Of a DNA stretch of 64,000 bases, positions 45,178 through 55,800 are shown in pieces. The DNA is from Tanypteryx hageni. Lineage: Eukaryota > Arthropoda > Insecta > Odonata > Petaluridae. Numbering within the stretch: position 1 is the first letter of the stretch; the number at the start of each line of letters is the position of its first letter. Location of the stretch: the NCBI GenBank assembly GCA_028673005.1, contig CM054112.1:186942564-187006563 (forward strand), written 5' to 3'. Below the pieces are notes generated by a model. It had not been told where the DNA came from and did no database searches. It worked only from the letters and a program-made list of their open reading frames with translations. The position numbers were made by a program, and so were the translations under genes.

Positions 45178-48100
45178 GTATCAAATTTAAGTGGAAATTG
45201 TCGGGTATTTGTTAAATATAAAATGTATAATTATTTATTTGTTTAGATAGGTGTAAGAGTATTCCAAATGAAAATATTTGCTCGGAATTAAAATAGAAAT
45301 TTCGACATCACTTACTAACTGCATGTAGATATCCATTTTATCAAAAGCAGCCGCCTCCAATGTTAATATTTTACTGTACTTATGTAATAATTAAATGTCG
45401 GAATTAAAATATGGAGAGATTAAAAAAGTCGAATAAAAATTTGAAAATATTTTTCATCCTTACCATCACATGAGCACTCACTAACGAAGGTAATGATCTC
45501 GAGGTTGCGTTTGAAACACCAGAGAATTAGAAGTAAAATATATCACCTCCTGAGCAAAATACTTTATAATTAACAATACGGCTTAACTTGTGTACGACTT
45601 TCCCGTTAACTCTTCACCGACGCGTGGTAATTCCTCAAGTTCAATACAGACAGTTATCATTCGAGATGCCCAAAGGAAAGCTCGAGATAATTACCAACTA
45701 CATACTCAGTAGTTTTACGGAAATCAGTAAGGATCGCATTGAGGGGAAGGTTGAATGGATGAAATTGCTAAAAAAGGAAGAAAACATGAGAAAACGAGAA
45801 TTTGATCTTCCTGAATTCTGACGAACGTCGAAGGAGATGTGAACTAGCGTGAAAAAAACCTTCAGAAATTTATTGTTCTATCTCCGTCGAAAACCCTTCG
45901 CGATTTTACCCTCTCAAGTCGTAAAATATATTCTGTCGTTTCTTTAAGTGAATTTGGGTTTAAAACCTTTCGAAACTCCCACGCGGGGATTACGCCACCA
46001 GAGCAAATAAAAAAATATAAATAAATTAACCCGTCGTGTAGGAAATAAAGACGGCAAAGGGATAACAACCTCTTTTGTACTTCTTTTCATCTTTGTCGAG
46101 CGACGTGAGGATAGGTAGGAGGAGGGAATGAATGAGGAATATGCAAATTATGAAACGGACATCCACCCACGCACGTTCTCCCTTCTCACTTATTATCATC
46201 CGCAATCCAAAATTTTCCCCGAGATTCCTCGACAAACCAACATTCGACGTTGATGGAATTCACGGCCATTCATAAATTCTTTGGTTAATGGGGGTAATCG
46301 GGTAATCGATAGGGTAGGCGTTATGCGATTTCTGATGAAAAAGCTTACATTAATAGACTGAGTCGTCGAGGAGTTCAAAAGGAATATATGCAAGATTTTT
46401 AGTACAAAAACTTAACGAAATTTTGTTTTGAAACAACTCTCAATTTGATTTCCCATTTGCCGGTCTTGGTATAGAGATTGTTAGTTTGCCTGATGCGGGT
46501 TCGAATCCTGCGGAGGGTTCTTTTCATTAATTGGGGAAACCTGTTTGTGTTAAATAAATTATTGCTATTGCGTTCAGTCAGTATTGTCGTGCGTATTATT
46601 TCATCTCCTTAATGTAATAATTAAAAGCTAAAGAGATCAATTTTTTATTTTTTTGTCTGAATTAAAATACGCCAATCTTCCCAAAGAAGGGAAAGCATTT
46701 TGAAATCGCTTGGAAACAGTAAAAACTCACGAAAATTAGTTTGAAAATAAAAACGACTAGGTTTTATCTTCACAAGGTTAAATATAATTGTAATCTAAAT
46801 GTAACATAGGCATTTCGTTATCTCGATAAATTTTTGGCGCCAAGTTTATACCAAAATATCTTTGGTGGAATCGATTTGATGAATGACCCAGAAACGCCGA
46901 ATTTTTGTGAGAAATAGAGGCTTTGAGAGATAAATATAAAACACTCCTCTCAGAATATCAGACAAATTAATAAAAACCTTGGACACACTTTCTAAAATAA
47001 ACAAAATGAAACTCTCAAAAGCATTAGGAGTCAAACAAAAATTAATTATAAAAAATAAAAATATTTAAAAAAATAAAATTTTAGAACTCACTAATAAACA
47101 AAAATTGAATAAAAAATCTGATGCTTTCACGTTTATATACCATCCAAGTTTTAGATTCTCACCTATTCTGCATCTATCACTTCCACACTGTTATGGCACA
47201 CTACATAATTAATATAGTGGATTACTATAGATGGCGCCGCGTTCAAAGATCCAATAAAAAGTTCTTGTAGTCAAGAAAAACTTTGCTAGAGACAAATTTG
47301 TAATTACACCTTCTTTGGGAATGTATAGATATTTATATACATATATGTGTGCATATATGAACCAAGCTAATTTCAACTAAAAGGTCATAATAAATATTAA
47401 TAACATAAAAAAATTATTCTCTCAAAATGCAAGATGTTCTTTTTAACATGATTGACTAGCCTTAGGGCTTCCAATGTAATAAGGTTCATCTCATATTATC
47501 CTATACGGTCTAAAATCGGCACTACTAAATCTCATTCATTGTCTGCGAAGAGAGAAGTTGGCACACGGATATTATCGGCACTACTAAATCTCATTCATTG
47601 TCTGCGAAGAGAGAAGTTGGCACACGGATATTATTAGCTCCGTTACTATTTACAACATCTGTATTTGGAAAGTGATGAATGGCCCATAACTCAAATGATT
47701 GGGAAATATTTCGCGGAAATATCATTAATTCGCAGAAGTACGATGATTCCTTCGTGGAAATACGATGATTTTTACATGGCAACTCGCAGTCGTGGAAGCA
47801 ATTCTCGCGTATGCCATCCAGTATCGTTAGCGTCTTAAATTAGGTCGATTCGCTACGCTCATTCCGAATTTCCATATTTCAAAAAACGAAACAATTCCAA
47901 AAAAAATTCAACCTTCGTAAACTTAAAGGTATTTGAAATGAGAAGGAATTCTCTCGAACGCATAAAAAAATAGAAAAGTGGGAGAATCGAAGTTTTAAAC
48001 TTTTTTTTACTGTGCACTATATTAACCAAGGAAGGCCTCACTTCCTGAAACGATATTATACAAATGAAATCATATTCCCTGTGTAAATTTCCACTTCAGT

Positions 48101-49000
48101 TAAAGCAAACATTTGATATTATTTGCGTTCCCGTTTAATGGAAAATTTAGAGAATTTTCGATCCCGACAGGACTAAAGATCTGAGGCAAACACATTTCGA
48201 TATTTTTACTCATTAGGTAAAAGGATTTCACCGGTTGGATGAAAATGATTATCCAATTAAACTGCGATCGTTTGAAAGGTTCTGGAGGAGTTGTGTAGTA
48301 ATAATCTTGGTCAAATAACGCGAACGATTTCGATGGAGTCCATACCGATGTCATGGCGTTAACTGGCGCCACCTTCGCTCGGGAACCGAGTAAAATAAAT
48401 CGCTGTATTTTTGGCCGTTTTGAAAGTCATGATCGTTGTGCGATAAATTACTAACTTGGCGCGAAAAAATAATTATCGAGCGTATCTCGAGAGCATTTAT
48501 CATTTCGGTTCATGGAGCCGTATTTAATCAACATCGTAAAACCGCCAAAACAATAGGCGTTAAATTCGACAGAAGGGTGAAAAATATGACGAGATAGACT
48601 TCGGAGTAATTTCAATCTTTGCAGTTGCTGTACCCGCGATTAACTCTCAGGTATTGTTGGTTGACGGGGAAGGTTTTGTCCGTTCCATTATCTCGCGCTA
48701 TAGAGCGACGATGAAAACGGACAGAAATACAGTCAAATTAAGTTTCCCATCGCTCGAAGACGATATTTCTTCCTCTCGGTATTTCTGTAAGTCGAAGTTC
48801 TATAACTCGAATATTTTTTATCAGAATCAAACGATCGCACGATACAATTCGATCGCTGTTATTTTCTTCGCCACCTAACACTTATATTTGAAAAATTCCT
48901 TTCCCTCCTCGAGACATACTATTATCTCCGATCGGCGGATTTACTTTCGGAATCGGTCTCTCGACTCTTCTTGCATCCATCTCACTCTATTATCACCGCG
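45178..49000. other. Mixed region without recognisable genes
   Basis: No frame above 100 codons and no family similarity. A truncated tRNA-like stretch with the B box GGTTCGAATCC sits at 46460-46515. The 47.5-kb tandem duplication is listed separately. Confidence 0.4.
47515..47637 (+). repeat. 59-bp exact tandem duplication
   Basis: Two adjacent copies starting at 47515 and 47574 (ATCGGCACTACTAAATCTCA...) that appear identical, which suggests a very recent event or an assembly artefact. Confidence 0.92.
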
Positions 49001-49034
49001 CGGATAAAAAAGAATCTTCGGCTCGATAGGTTTA

Positions 49035-49360
49035 CGCGTGGGTGGGGGAGAGGAGGAGAGGACGAGATGCGGGATGGGAGGAAGGGGGAGGGGGAGATAA
49101 AAACCTTCCATCTTTCCATCGATTCACTAATCCGCCGTGTCCCCGTGGCCTTTGACGCAGGAGACGGGAGAAGAGATCACAGGGGGCGGAGAAGGAGGGG
49201 GTGGGAGGTCGGGATGTGGAAGGGCGTAAGGGACGAAGCAGTAAGGGGGAGAGAGACAGAAAGAGGGTAGCGGATGGAGAAACTGAGGGACGAGAGAAGA
49301 AATCGAGGGGCAAGAGAAGAAATAGAGAGAGATGGGTTGAAAGGAGGGGCGAGAAAAGAG
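49035..49360. repeat. GA-rich tract
   Basis: Purine-rich plus strand leading into the (GATT)n tail of the retroposon end at 49361. Minus-strand S/P-rich frames are artefacts. Confidence 0.8.
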
Positions 49361-49437
49361 GATTGATTGATTGATTTGGTCTTTATTTGGGGCGAGATTG
49401 AGACTAGGAAGTTCCATCTTCCACCTAACCCCTCGTC
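49361..49437 (-). repeat. Retroposon 3' end with hairpin, AATAAAG and (AATC)n tail
   Basis: In the sense direction: GGAACTTCCTAGTCTCAATC, then TCTCGCCCCAAATAAAGACC and (AATC)n, continuing into a CT-rich run. The hairpin is shortened to ACT-TCCT-AGT. Third member of the family at 17036-17107 and 36778-36870. Confidence 0.65.
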
Positions 49438-51220
49438 ATGATACATGTAGTAATACATAAAACATTAACAAAGTAAATACAGGTAACAATAAAAATACAA
49501 GTATTTGAAAAGAAAAGATGTGATTTTGTGGGAAAAAATATGAACTGCTGAGTAATGGAATCCATGTAAAAAAACCCACTGCAGGAAAACACCCACACAA
49601 GAAGGGGGGTGTGAAAAACCTACGAAACCTACTGAGGATGGAGAAGCGGAGCTAGGAAGGCGATCGGCGCCCTTAAATGCCGTGAAAACACAAACTTCCG
49701 GAGAAGTGTCGGGTTTCTGGAAGGATTTGTCGAAGAATTAACCGAGCGACGCCGCCTTTCGCGATTTTTTATTTATTTTTTATAATTGGCGAAGTGAGAA
49801 TTGGGCAGTCGGCTTATGGTTCAGAGTTGATGGAAATTTCGGAATCTAACCAAGTGAGCGAGAGGAACATGGTACTACCATGGAGAGGAATATGAGAGGA
49901 CGAAGGAGAGGGGGAGGCGTGGGGGACGAAGGAGGGAGGGGCGGGGAGGGGGGGGGGGGAAGTCAGAGGAAGTCTCGAGTAATAAGTTTCGCATCGAGGA
50001 AGAATTTCGTGAGATGCGTGACAAAAGGCCCTCGGGAAAGGTTGTAGGAGAATATTGCGATGGAAGGGAGGTATACAGGGCATTCCGCCAGGGAAATCGG
50101 AGAAGGCTTAAAAAGAGCTTATGAGGTGAGATGGTATTGAATTTTCCGCTGGGTTAAGGGACTTTTACTATGGGCAAATTAATGATGGAATTGGTGAGAA
50201 CGCGGAATAGGAAAAAAAAGTCCTATTCCGAAGTATCGTTTTAAGTTTGGCGTTTTTGAGCCTCACTTGTCTGAAAGGTAAAATGAATCGCAAACTCTAT
50301 CTCTCTTTCCCGAAACTCTCGAGCCAACATTTAGACAGGGCCTGATAATGTTTACGAAATGAACGAAAAAACTGAAATCTGCGTTTGAAAATTAAAACTA
50401 TATCGATTCTTCTCGGCAATTTAAGCAACTTTTTTATGTAAATGCGTTCCATTCAGTAACAAATGCCACGCGGAAAGGATTACAATGAAAATAAAAATCT
50501 ATGCTCAGGTGTAAGACGGAAAGCAAAGGGCACGGCCAACGGATGAACGACATTTAATCGAGCGAAAGTAACGAACTCCTCGATGCCATATTGTAGAAAA
50601 ATAACTCCATAAACTTAAAAGCCTTATCCCATGATAACAAACAAAGATATAATAACTTTTACGTGCCCTTTCAAAACAATAACAAAAAGGAGTTTTGATT
50701 AAAAAGCTGTTAATTAATGACCACTTTTTTGTAGCTTTGAAAAATTAATTTGTTAAAGTTTCCCGAAAAACAACCGAAAATTAGTAACTCTAATGTGGAT
50801 TTCAAAAAGTTTCGCAAAGTGAAAGTAATTTTAAAACTAATAATTATCAAATACCGTTCTCAAAGCGCGAGGCATGGGGTAATTTTTTAAAAAGAATTCC
50901 TTGCAAGTAAGAATGAACGCACGAGGGAGGCATTTAACTATTAATGCCAAACATCTATAAAACTACTTCTCCAAAACTTTCTTTGAATTAACATTAATTT
51001 TTAATAATTATAAAAACAAACAACTTTCAACGAATTAATTAACCTTCAAGTGTTTCGTTCAAGTGCTGTCCTCATGGTTTAGTTTTAGATTTTGGATAAA
51101 ATATTTTGCGAATACAAAATAAAAAATAGCATTAATTCTGAAAAATAATACCACAAATTTTATGACACGGTTAAATTATTAAAATTTTGAAAAGTATACC
51201 TTGGAAAACTAATGGAACCA
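49438..51220. other. No recognisable gene
   Basis: Includes a G-rich stretch (49895-49965) and a short palindrome AGTCCTATTCC/GGAATAGGA-type (50205-50230). No family similarity. Confidence 0.4.
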
Positions 51221-51228
51221 TTCAAGAA

Positions 51229-51340
51229 AAAGCATTTCGGCTTCAAAGCAGCCGTCTTCAGTGGTAATTTTATTTAGAATTTATTTTCGGTGAATTACCA
51301 CTGAAGAAGGTTGCTTTGTAGCCGAAATGCGCATATGGTT
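51229..51340. repeat. Foldback pair around a hammerhead-like motif
   Basis: Left arm 51231-51269 (AGCATTTCGGCTTC...CAGTGGTAAT) and right arm 51294-51332 (ATTACCACTGAAG...GAAATGC) are imperfect inverted copies with a 24-bp spacer. The right arm carries the hammerhead-like core on the plus strand and the left arm a degenerate one on the minus strand. An inverted-arm layout also occurs at 54860-55107. Confidence 0.7.
51297..51339 (+). ncRNA. Minimal hammerhead-ribozyme-like motif
   Basis: Order: helix I strand ACCA (51297-51300); CTGAAGA, which fits C-U-G-A-N-G-A (51301-51307); one extra A; helix II GGTTGC-TTT-GTAGCC (six pairs, two of them G-U); invariant GAAA (51324-51327); helix III ATG-CG-CAT (three pairs); H17 = A (51335); and TGGT (51336-51339) pairing with ACCA. 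Every hammerhead core position is present. The single unpaired base between A9 and helix II departs from the textbook core but occurs in all copies here. Tiny helix III hammerheads are known from Penelope-like elements. Confidence 0.6.
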
Positions 51341-52422
51341 TTTTAGCCATGCTGTGGCCATTGAAGATACCTAAGGCAAGTACTTTTTTTAGTTACTTGT
51401 TTTTGTTCGGCCATAAGACGAGCTCGATTGTTTCCGGTTAAAATAATGGAACCATATTAAAGAGTATTGATTACATTAAATAATTAAGGGTTGGATATAC
51501 CTTTATCCCTTTGTGACCCTATGTCTGACCGGGTCCGTCATTTAAAATTTCCATTTGTGGTTCTGCGTCGGACCGAGTCCGACTGGTCTTAAATAATCGG
51601 AGGCTTGAAGCATCTTTACGCCCACAGCCTATAACAGTGCGGTGCCAATTCTTTCTTCTGTCTTCGCGCGGACGAAAAGAAAAGTTAACATATTTGCGCT
51701 CATTTATTCTTCGTATATAATCCATTTCCTTTCATTTACTAATTTTTGTGCACGCATGAAAGGAAATTTAACGTATCTACGTATTTGCAGTAGATATCGA
51801 ATATTTCAGTTTCCTCGAAGGCTGTTTTCCTTGACAATTAATGACACCATGTGATAGATTTTTTAAGTTCGAAATAAATGACGACCTTCTTGTTTTATTT
51901 TTCTCGATCTTTTCAAGGATAACTGGCATCAACGTGGAAATGCGCGCTCAAGTTTTCAGCTTTCCATCTTTCCTCGGAGAAGTTTAAGAAAATTTAATGG
52001 GCCCCAATCTGAACTTTTATATAAAAAACTCAAGTTTAAAGAAAAACAAATAGCAGCAGTACAGAAATCTTCCCTCCAAGTTTCAGCTCTCTATCGTCTA
52101 CAGTTTCGTCACAACTTCAACTTAAGCAAGTGCACAGACTTGCGGAACATTTAATTTTGTCCCTCTCTGTCTCTCTCCTCCTTTCTTTCTTCCTCTCTCT
52201 CTCCTTCTCTCTCTCTCGTATTAAAGAATTCAAAGCACGCTTTCCTTACGCATATAGTATAAGGACTAGGGGCCTGTTGCAGTACTTCCTGCAAACATTT
52301 AGAGAACCTTGCATGAAGTGACCCAATGCGATAGTTCCTATGACAAAAAATTGATACAAAGAGAGTTATTAGTTGAACCACTTTTATTGCCCCTCTTAAA
52401 ACAATTATATAGCTCACACTGT

Positions 52423-52545
52423 TCATGCCTTTTCGGGAGACGAATTCCCACTTAAAACCTGCAAGAGTTTGCGCCGAGTATTCAGGCGAAAGATTTGTCG
52501 AAATCGAGCCGACCGTTCTTGATTTATTTGCGTTTATAGTGGGAG
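52423..52545 (+). repeat. Direct repeat family F4, copy 1
   Basis: About 120 bp (CCCACTTAAAACCTGCAAGAG ... ATCGAGCCGACCGTTC) that returns in the same orientation at 52915-53060. No coding similarity. Confidence 0.8.
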
Positions 52546-52914
52546 GTGACGTCACTCGAGACAATCTGTTTTTTGTCCTTCACGCGTTTTATTGCAAACT
52601 TAGTGGAAATGCACTTGAAGCCCGAGTCTAACAATGCAAAAATCCGAGATGAACAACCCTAGCAACCTCCTTTTTGAAATGTCGAAAACCGGAGAAAATC
52701 GAAAATAAACTTAAAATATGAGCAAACACGAATTAAACAACAGAATCAGCGATAAGAATGAAAATTTTCATTTCTTTCTGTGTTAAATGGTATAATCTCA
52801 AGTCAGAGTCTCGATCGTAAGATATTTTAAAATGTTAAAGAATAAAGGTCTACACTTCGTATTCTAGCCGATTACGTGTTAATCAAATGCAAAAACGAAA
52901 ACTATCCTGGTATC

Positions 52915-53060
52915 GAACCCATGCCATTCCGGAGGAAAAATACCCACTTAAAACCTGCAAGAGTTCGCGGAGAATATTCAGGGGAAAGATTTGTCGAAAT
53001 CGAGCCGACCGTTCCCGGTTTATTTGCGTTCATGCGGGAATGCTTCAGACGCAGGCAGGG
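52915..53060 (+). repeat. Direct repeat family F4, copy 2
   Basis: Same orientation as 52423-52545, about 490 bp away. It is preceded by a reverse B-box-like CCTGGTATCGAACCC and followed by a CAGGCAGGGACGCAGAGAC stretch, like other retroposon tails here. Confidence 0.8.
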
Positions 53061-53094
53061 ACGCAGAGACACAGCTGTTATAATATATTAGATT

Positions 53095-53390
53095 AAGGCT
53101 ACAATACAATCTCGAGGTTTAACAATGACACGGTCGGCAAGGCAGCATATCGTTAAAAAGCTTAAAAATTTCAAATAGATATGATGTAAACTTAAAAACT
53201 TCGGTTTTTATCGTAGGCAAAATGTGACGATAAGAATAAGAAACGTTATTTAGTTTTCTTTAAAACGGTCCAAGTCCGAAGATCGTAGGTTAATTCTTTA
53301 TAATTTTAATTTTCAAAAGAGTAAAAGCCTGTAAGTCGAAAAATCGATTTTTACGTGTTATCTTATAGGAAATGGCACCCCCCACCAAAA
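53095..53390 (-). repeat. Interspersed repeat family F1, copy D
   Basis: Same orientation as copy C (38030). It shares AACAATGACACGGTCGGCAA, the AGTCCGAAGATCGTAGG block and GTTATCTTATAGGAAAT. Confidence 0.6.
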
Positions 53391-53599
53391 ATCACAATTC
53401 TGGCCCGGAGGTGCACATCCTCATGGTCCCATTAGTAAGTGTACTAAGTTTTAAGTCTATAAGTTTCTTGGTTTTTTGATATGCTGTTCACACACAGACC
53501 TTTTATTAATATAGTATACTAGTAGTTGGCGCTTGGATTTTGCAAGCATATCATCCCAACATAAAAAAACATTCATATTTCATCATTACAAATATTTTT

Positions 53600-54110
53600 T
53601 TAATTCTAAATATTTCACCTCCCAAAACTTTGCAATTTTAAGAATTTTATACATCCTCCATTATTGGGTACTAATGCTACACATTTCTGCCAAATTTTAA
53701 AGTTGTAGCACTTCTTGAAATAAAATAATATTTTTCTAATTGTTTAAATTTAAATAATTTTTAACGGCCGCCGCAATTCTAATATGGTAAAATTGAAATG
53801 TTTATTTGTGTAAATTTACTACTTTGTAAATAATTTGAAAATTTCAGCTTCCTAGCTCATCCCGTAGTACCTAAACAGTTATCTATTTGTTTAAACTTTA
53901 AGAATTTTTAACTGCCAAACAAATAAAAATATCAAAATTTGTATAATCCCTATTTCGTTTTTTTAAGAATTCTACTTATTAAAAAAATTTAAACTCCGTA
54001 GCACATTCGGAAATACATAAACCTTGAAAATTTGTTTAAATAATTGTGAATTTTTAGCGGCCGCATTGTTGCACTTTTTCATGATTTTCGTTTTTTCTAG
54101 TCGGTTTTGC
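53600..54110. repeat. Degenerate tandem array, period about 147 bp
   Basis: TTTTTAACGGCCGC (near 53757), TTTTTAACTGCC (near 53903) and TTTTTAGCGGCCGC (near 54050) recur every 146-147 bp, each preceded by a TTGTTTAAA-like stretch and a TAGCACAT/TAGCTCAT-CCTAAA block. The units are strongly diverged. Confidence 0.55.
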
Positions 54111-54284
54111 ACAAAATCTTACCTAAGAAAAAAATTTCGAATCTCCAACACATCTGGAAGTGCCTAAACATTAGTATCCTCCTATATGTATGTTATATCC
54201 TCCTCCTCTGAAAGAAACTTCTATATATAATGATAGATAGATTAAATGTGGTGCTTGAATAGTTTTAAAATCACCACAGAGTTC

Positions 54285-54480
54285 CCAAATTTCATAATTT
54301 AGCGTTATAAAATATGATTACAAATACATTCGAACGGAAAACAAATTGATCACACGCATTTGTGAGCCAAAAATAACGTATGTAAATAATAGACTATAAA
54401 CGAATTCGAGTCCAACAATAGTTGTTGCTGTGACAACACACTCGTAATGTATGACAAGAAGTATGGAAAGATGTACTCCA
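54285..54480 (+). repeat. Interspersed repeat family F3, copy 2, first part
   Basis: Matches 36112-36300: CCCAAATTTCATAATTTA, ACAAATACATTCGAACGGA, GTTGTTGCT. The second part of the copy continues at 55440-55800, separated by the array and palindromes. Confidence 0.65.
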
Positions 54481-54539
54481 TGTCAGAGTACGCAGAGTTT
54501 CCAAATGCGTTCTTTGAGATCAACAAATTTTAGTAAAAC

Positions 54540-54860
54540 AGCCAATACCAAATTTCATCAAAATACGTCCTGCGGTTCTCGGGTTGAAACGTACGTTGTA
54601 AACTACATGTAAAGTGGTCGTAAGTATTGTCCGATTAAAACAAAAATTGGAATCGGTCTGCCAATTTTAGTAAAACTCTCCAATACCAAATTTCATCAAA
54701 ATACGTTTTGCGGTTCCCGAGTTGGAACAGAGGAACATTGTAAACTACGTGTAGGTCTTTATGTAAAGTGGTCGTAATTATTGTCCGATTTTAATCAAAA
54801 TTGGAACCAATCTACCAATTTTAATAAAACTCTCCAATACCAAATTTCATCAGAATACCA
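54540..54860. repeat. Tandem array of about 140-150 bp units
   Basis: CCAATACCAAATTTCATCA recurs at about 54543, 54681 and 54834 (spacings about 138 and 153). The third unit is interrupted by the palindrome at 54860-55107 and resumes near 55140 (CATCAGAATACGTTCAGCGG). Confidence 0.8.
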
Positions 54861-54909
54861 ACAAAAGTGGAGAATACTCCTTTAGCCAAAACAACTAGAG
54901 GGCTGCAAA

Positions 54910-54950
54910 ACCCAATGCATTTCGCCCACAAGGTGGGCATCGTCAGGGGT
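54910..54950 (-). ncRNA. Hammerhead-like motif, left palindrome arm
   Basis: Minus-strand mirror of 55019-55059 with the same bases: ACCC, CTGACGA, GCCCAC-CTT-GTGGGC, GAAA, TGCAT-T, GGGT. Confidence 0.55.
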
Positions 54951-55018
54951 AGAACCTGTTTCAACAGTGACTGGAAGCCAACTGTTGTTGGCTTCCAGTC
55001 ACTGTTGAAACAGATTCT

Positions 55019-55059
55019 ACCCCTGACGATGCCCACCTTGTGGGCGAAATGCATTGGGT
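55019..55059 (+). ncRNA. Minimal hammerhead-ribozyme-like motif, right palindrome arm
   Basis: Helix I ACCC (55019-55022) pairs with GGGT (55056-55059). Core CTGACGA (55023-55029), one extra T, helix II GCCCAC-CTT-GTGGGC (six Watson-Crick pairs), GAAA (55046-55049), helix III AT-GC-AT (two pairs, or a self-complementary six-mer for dimers), H17 = U (55055). Compared with 51297-51339, helix I changes A-U to C-G at the position next to the core and helix II changes throughout with pairing kept, while the core stays the same. Confidence 0.65.
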
Positions 55060-55182
55060 TTTGCAGCCCTCTAGTTGTTTTGGCTAAAGGAGTATTCCAC
55101 TTTTGTTAGTTTTAGCCAAAGTTATTGAGCTACTATCAATTATCATCAGAATACGTTCAGCGGTTCCCGAGTTTTAACATGG

Positions 55183-55265
55183 GGACGGATGGACAGACGG
55201 ACGGATGGACGGACGAACGAACGGATGGACGGACGGACAAATGGACGGATGAACGGACGGACGGA
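55183..55265 (+). repeat. GGAC(A/G)GAC-type simple repeat
   Basis: Run of ACGGATGGACGGACG variants following CGGTTCCCGAGTTTTAACA, the end of the 54.5-kb array unit. This is the typical microsatellite end of a retroposon-like repeat. Confidence 0.85.
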
Positions 55266-55337
55266 AACGACCTCCCCAATATGCATTTACTTCATGCAAA
55301 GAACGCATAAAACTGATAAGCAATATTCTACGATAAA

Positions 55338-55421
55338 TTAAAAGTGAAATACTCCTATAGCCAAACAATTAGAGGGTTACAACCCTCTAATTGTTTGGCT
55401 ATAGGAGTATTTCACTTTTAA
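55338..55421. repeat. Perfect 41-bp-arm palindrome
   Basis: Arms 55338-55378 and 55381-55421 are exact reverse complements with a 2-bp centre. The outer sequence (AAGTG.AATACTCCT.TAGCCAAA, then AGCCAAAGTTATTGAGCTAC after it) matches the larger palindrome at 54860-55107, but the middle with the hammerhead-like part is absent. Confidence 0.95.
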
Positions 55422-55439
55422 TAATCTAAGCCAAAGTTA

Positions 55440-55800
55440 TTGAGCTACCAACGATATTTCTACGATAAAAATTAGAATTTCCATTTCTTTCCTTAGAGAC
55501 TAGTACAAATCCCGCTCTGATATTACAATGCTAAGATATTTTAATATGCAAGAGAAAATTATCCTGCACGATGGATTTGAGATTTTCCATGTAAATAAAA
55601 TGGGAAAGATAGTTCCTGGAATCGAACCCGGGACTTTCAATCGTCGCAACAAAAACTATCCTCTGAAGCTAGGCTCCAGTAGCAAGAGATTTCCACCAAT
55701 TGTCATGAAAATCGGTCTATTGTTTCAAACGTTAATAGGGAGACAGACAGACAGAACGAAGAAACTAATAAGCCTATTTACAATCTGGAAAGTAGGCTAA
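55440..55800 (+). repeat. Interspersed repeat family F3, copy 2, second part
   Basis: Matches 36350-36690, including CCTGGAATCGAACCCGGGAC and a closing AGACAGACAGACAG run followed by CAATCTGGAAAGTAGGCT. Confidence 0.7.

Larger units (their letters stand above)
54860..55107. repeat. Near-perfect palindrome, about 120-bp arms
   Basis: Arms 54860-54981 and 54986-55107 are reverse complements with one 2-base indel and two or three mismatches; the spacer is about 4 bp. Both arms carry the same hammerhead-like motif, so it occurs on both strands. The palindrome interrupts a unit of the flanking tandem array. Confidence 0.95.

Noticed and set aside
49032..49458. Minus-strand S/P/L-rich frames
   Set aside because: GA-tract artefacts adjoining a retroposon tail.
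54821..55109. Two 77-80-codon frames with the same protein on opposite strands
   Set aside because: Mirror translation of a palindrome.
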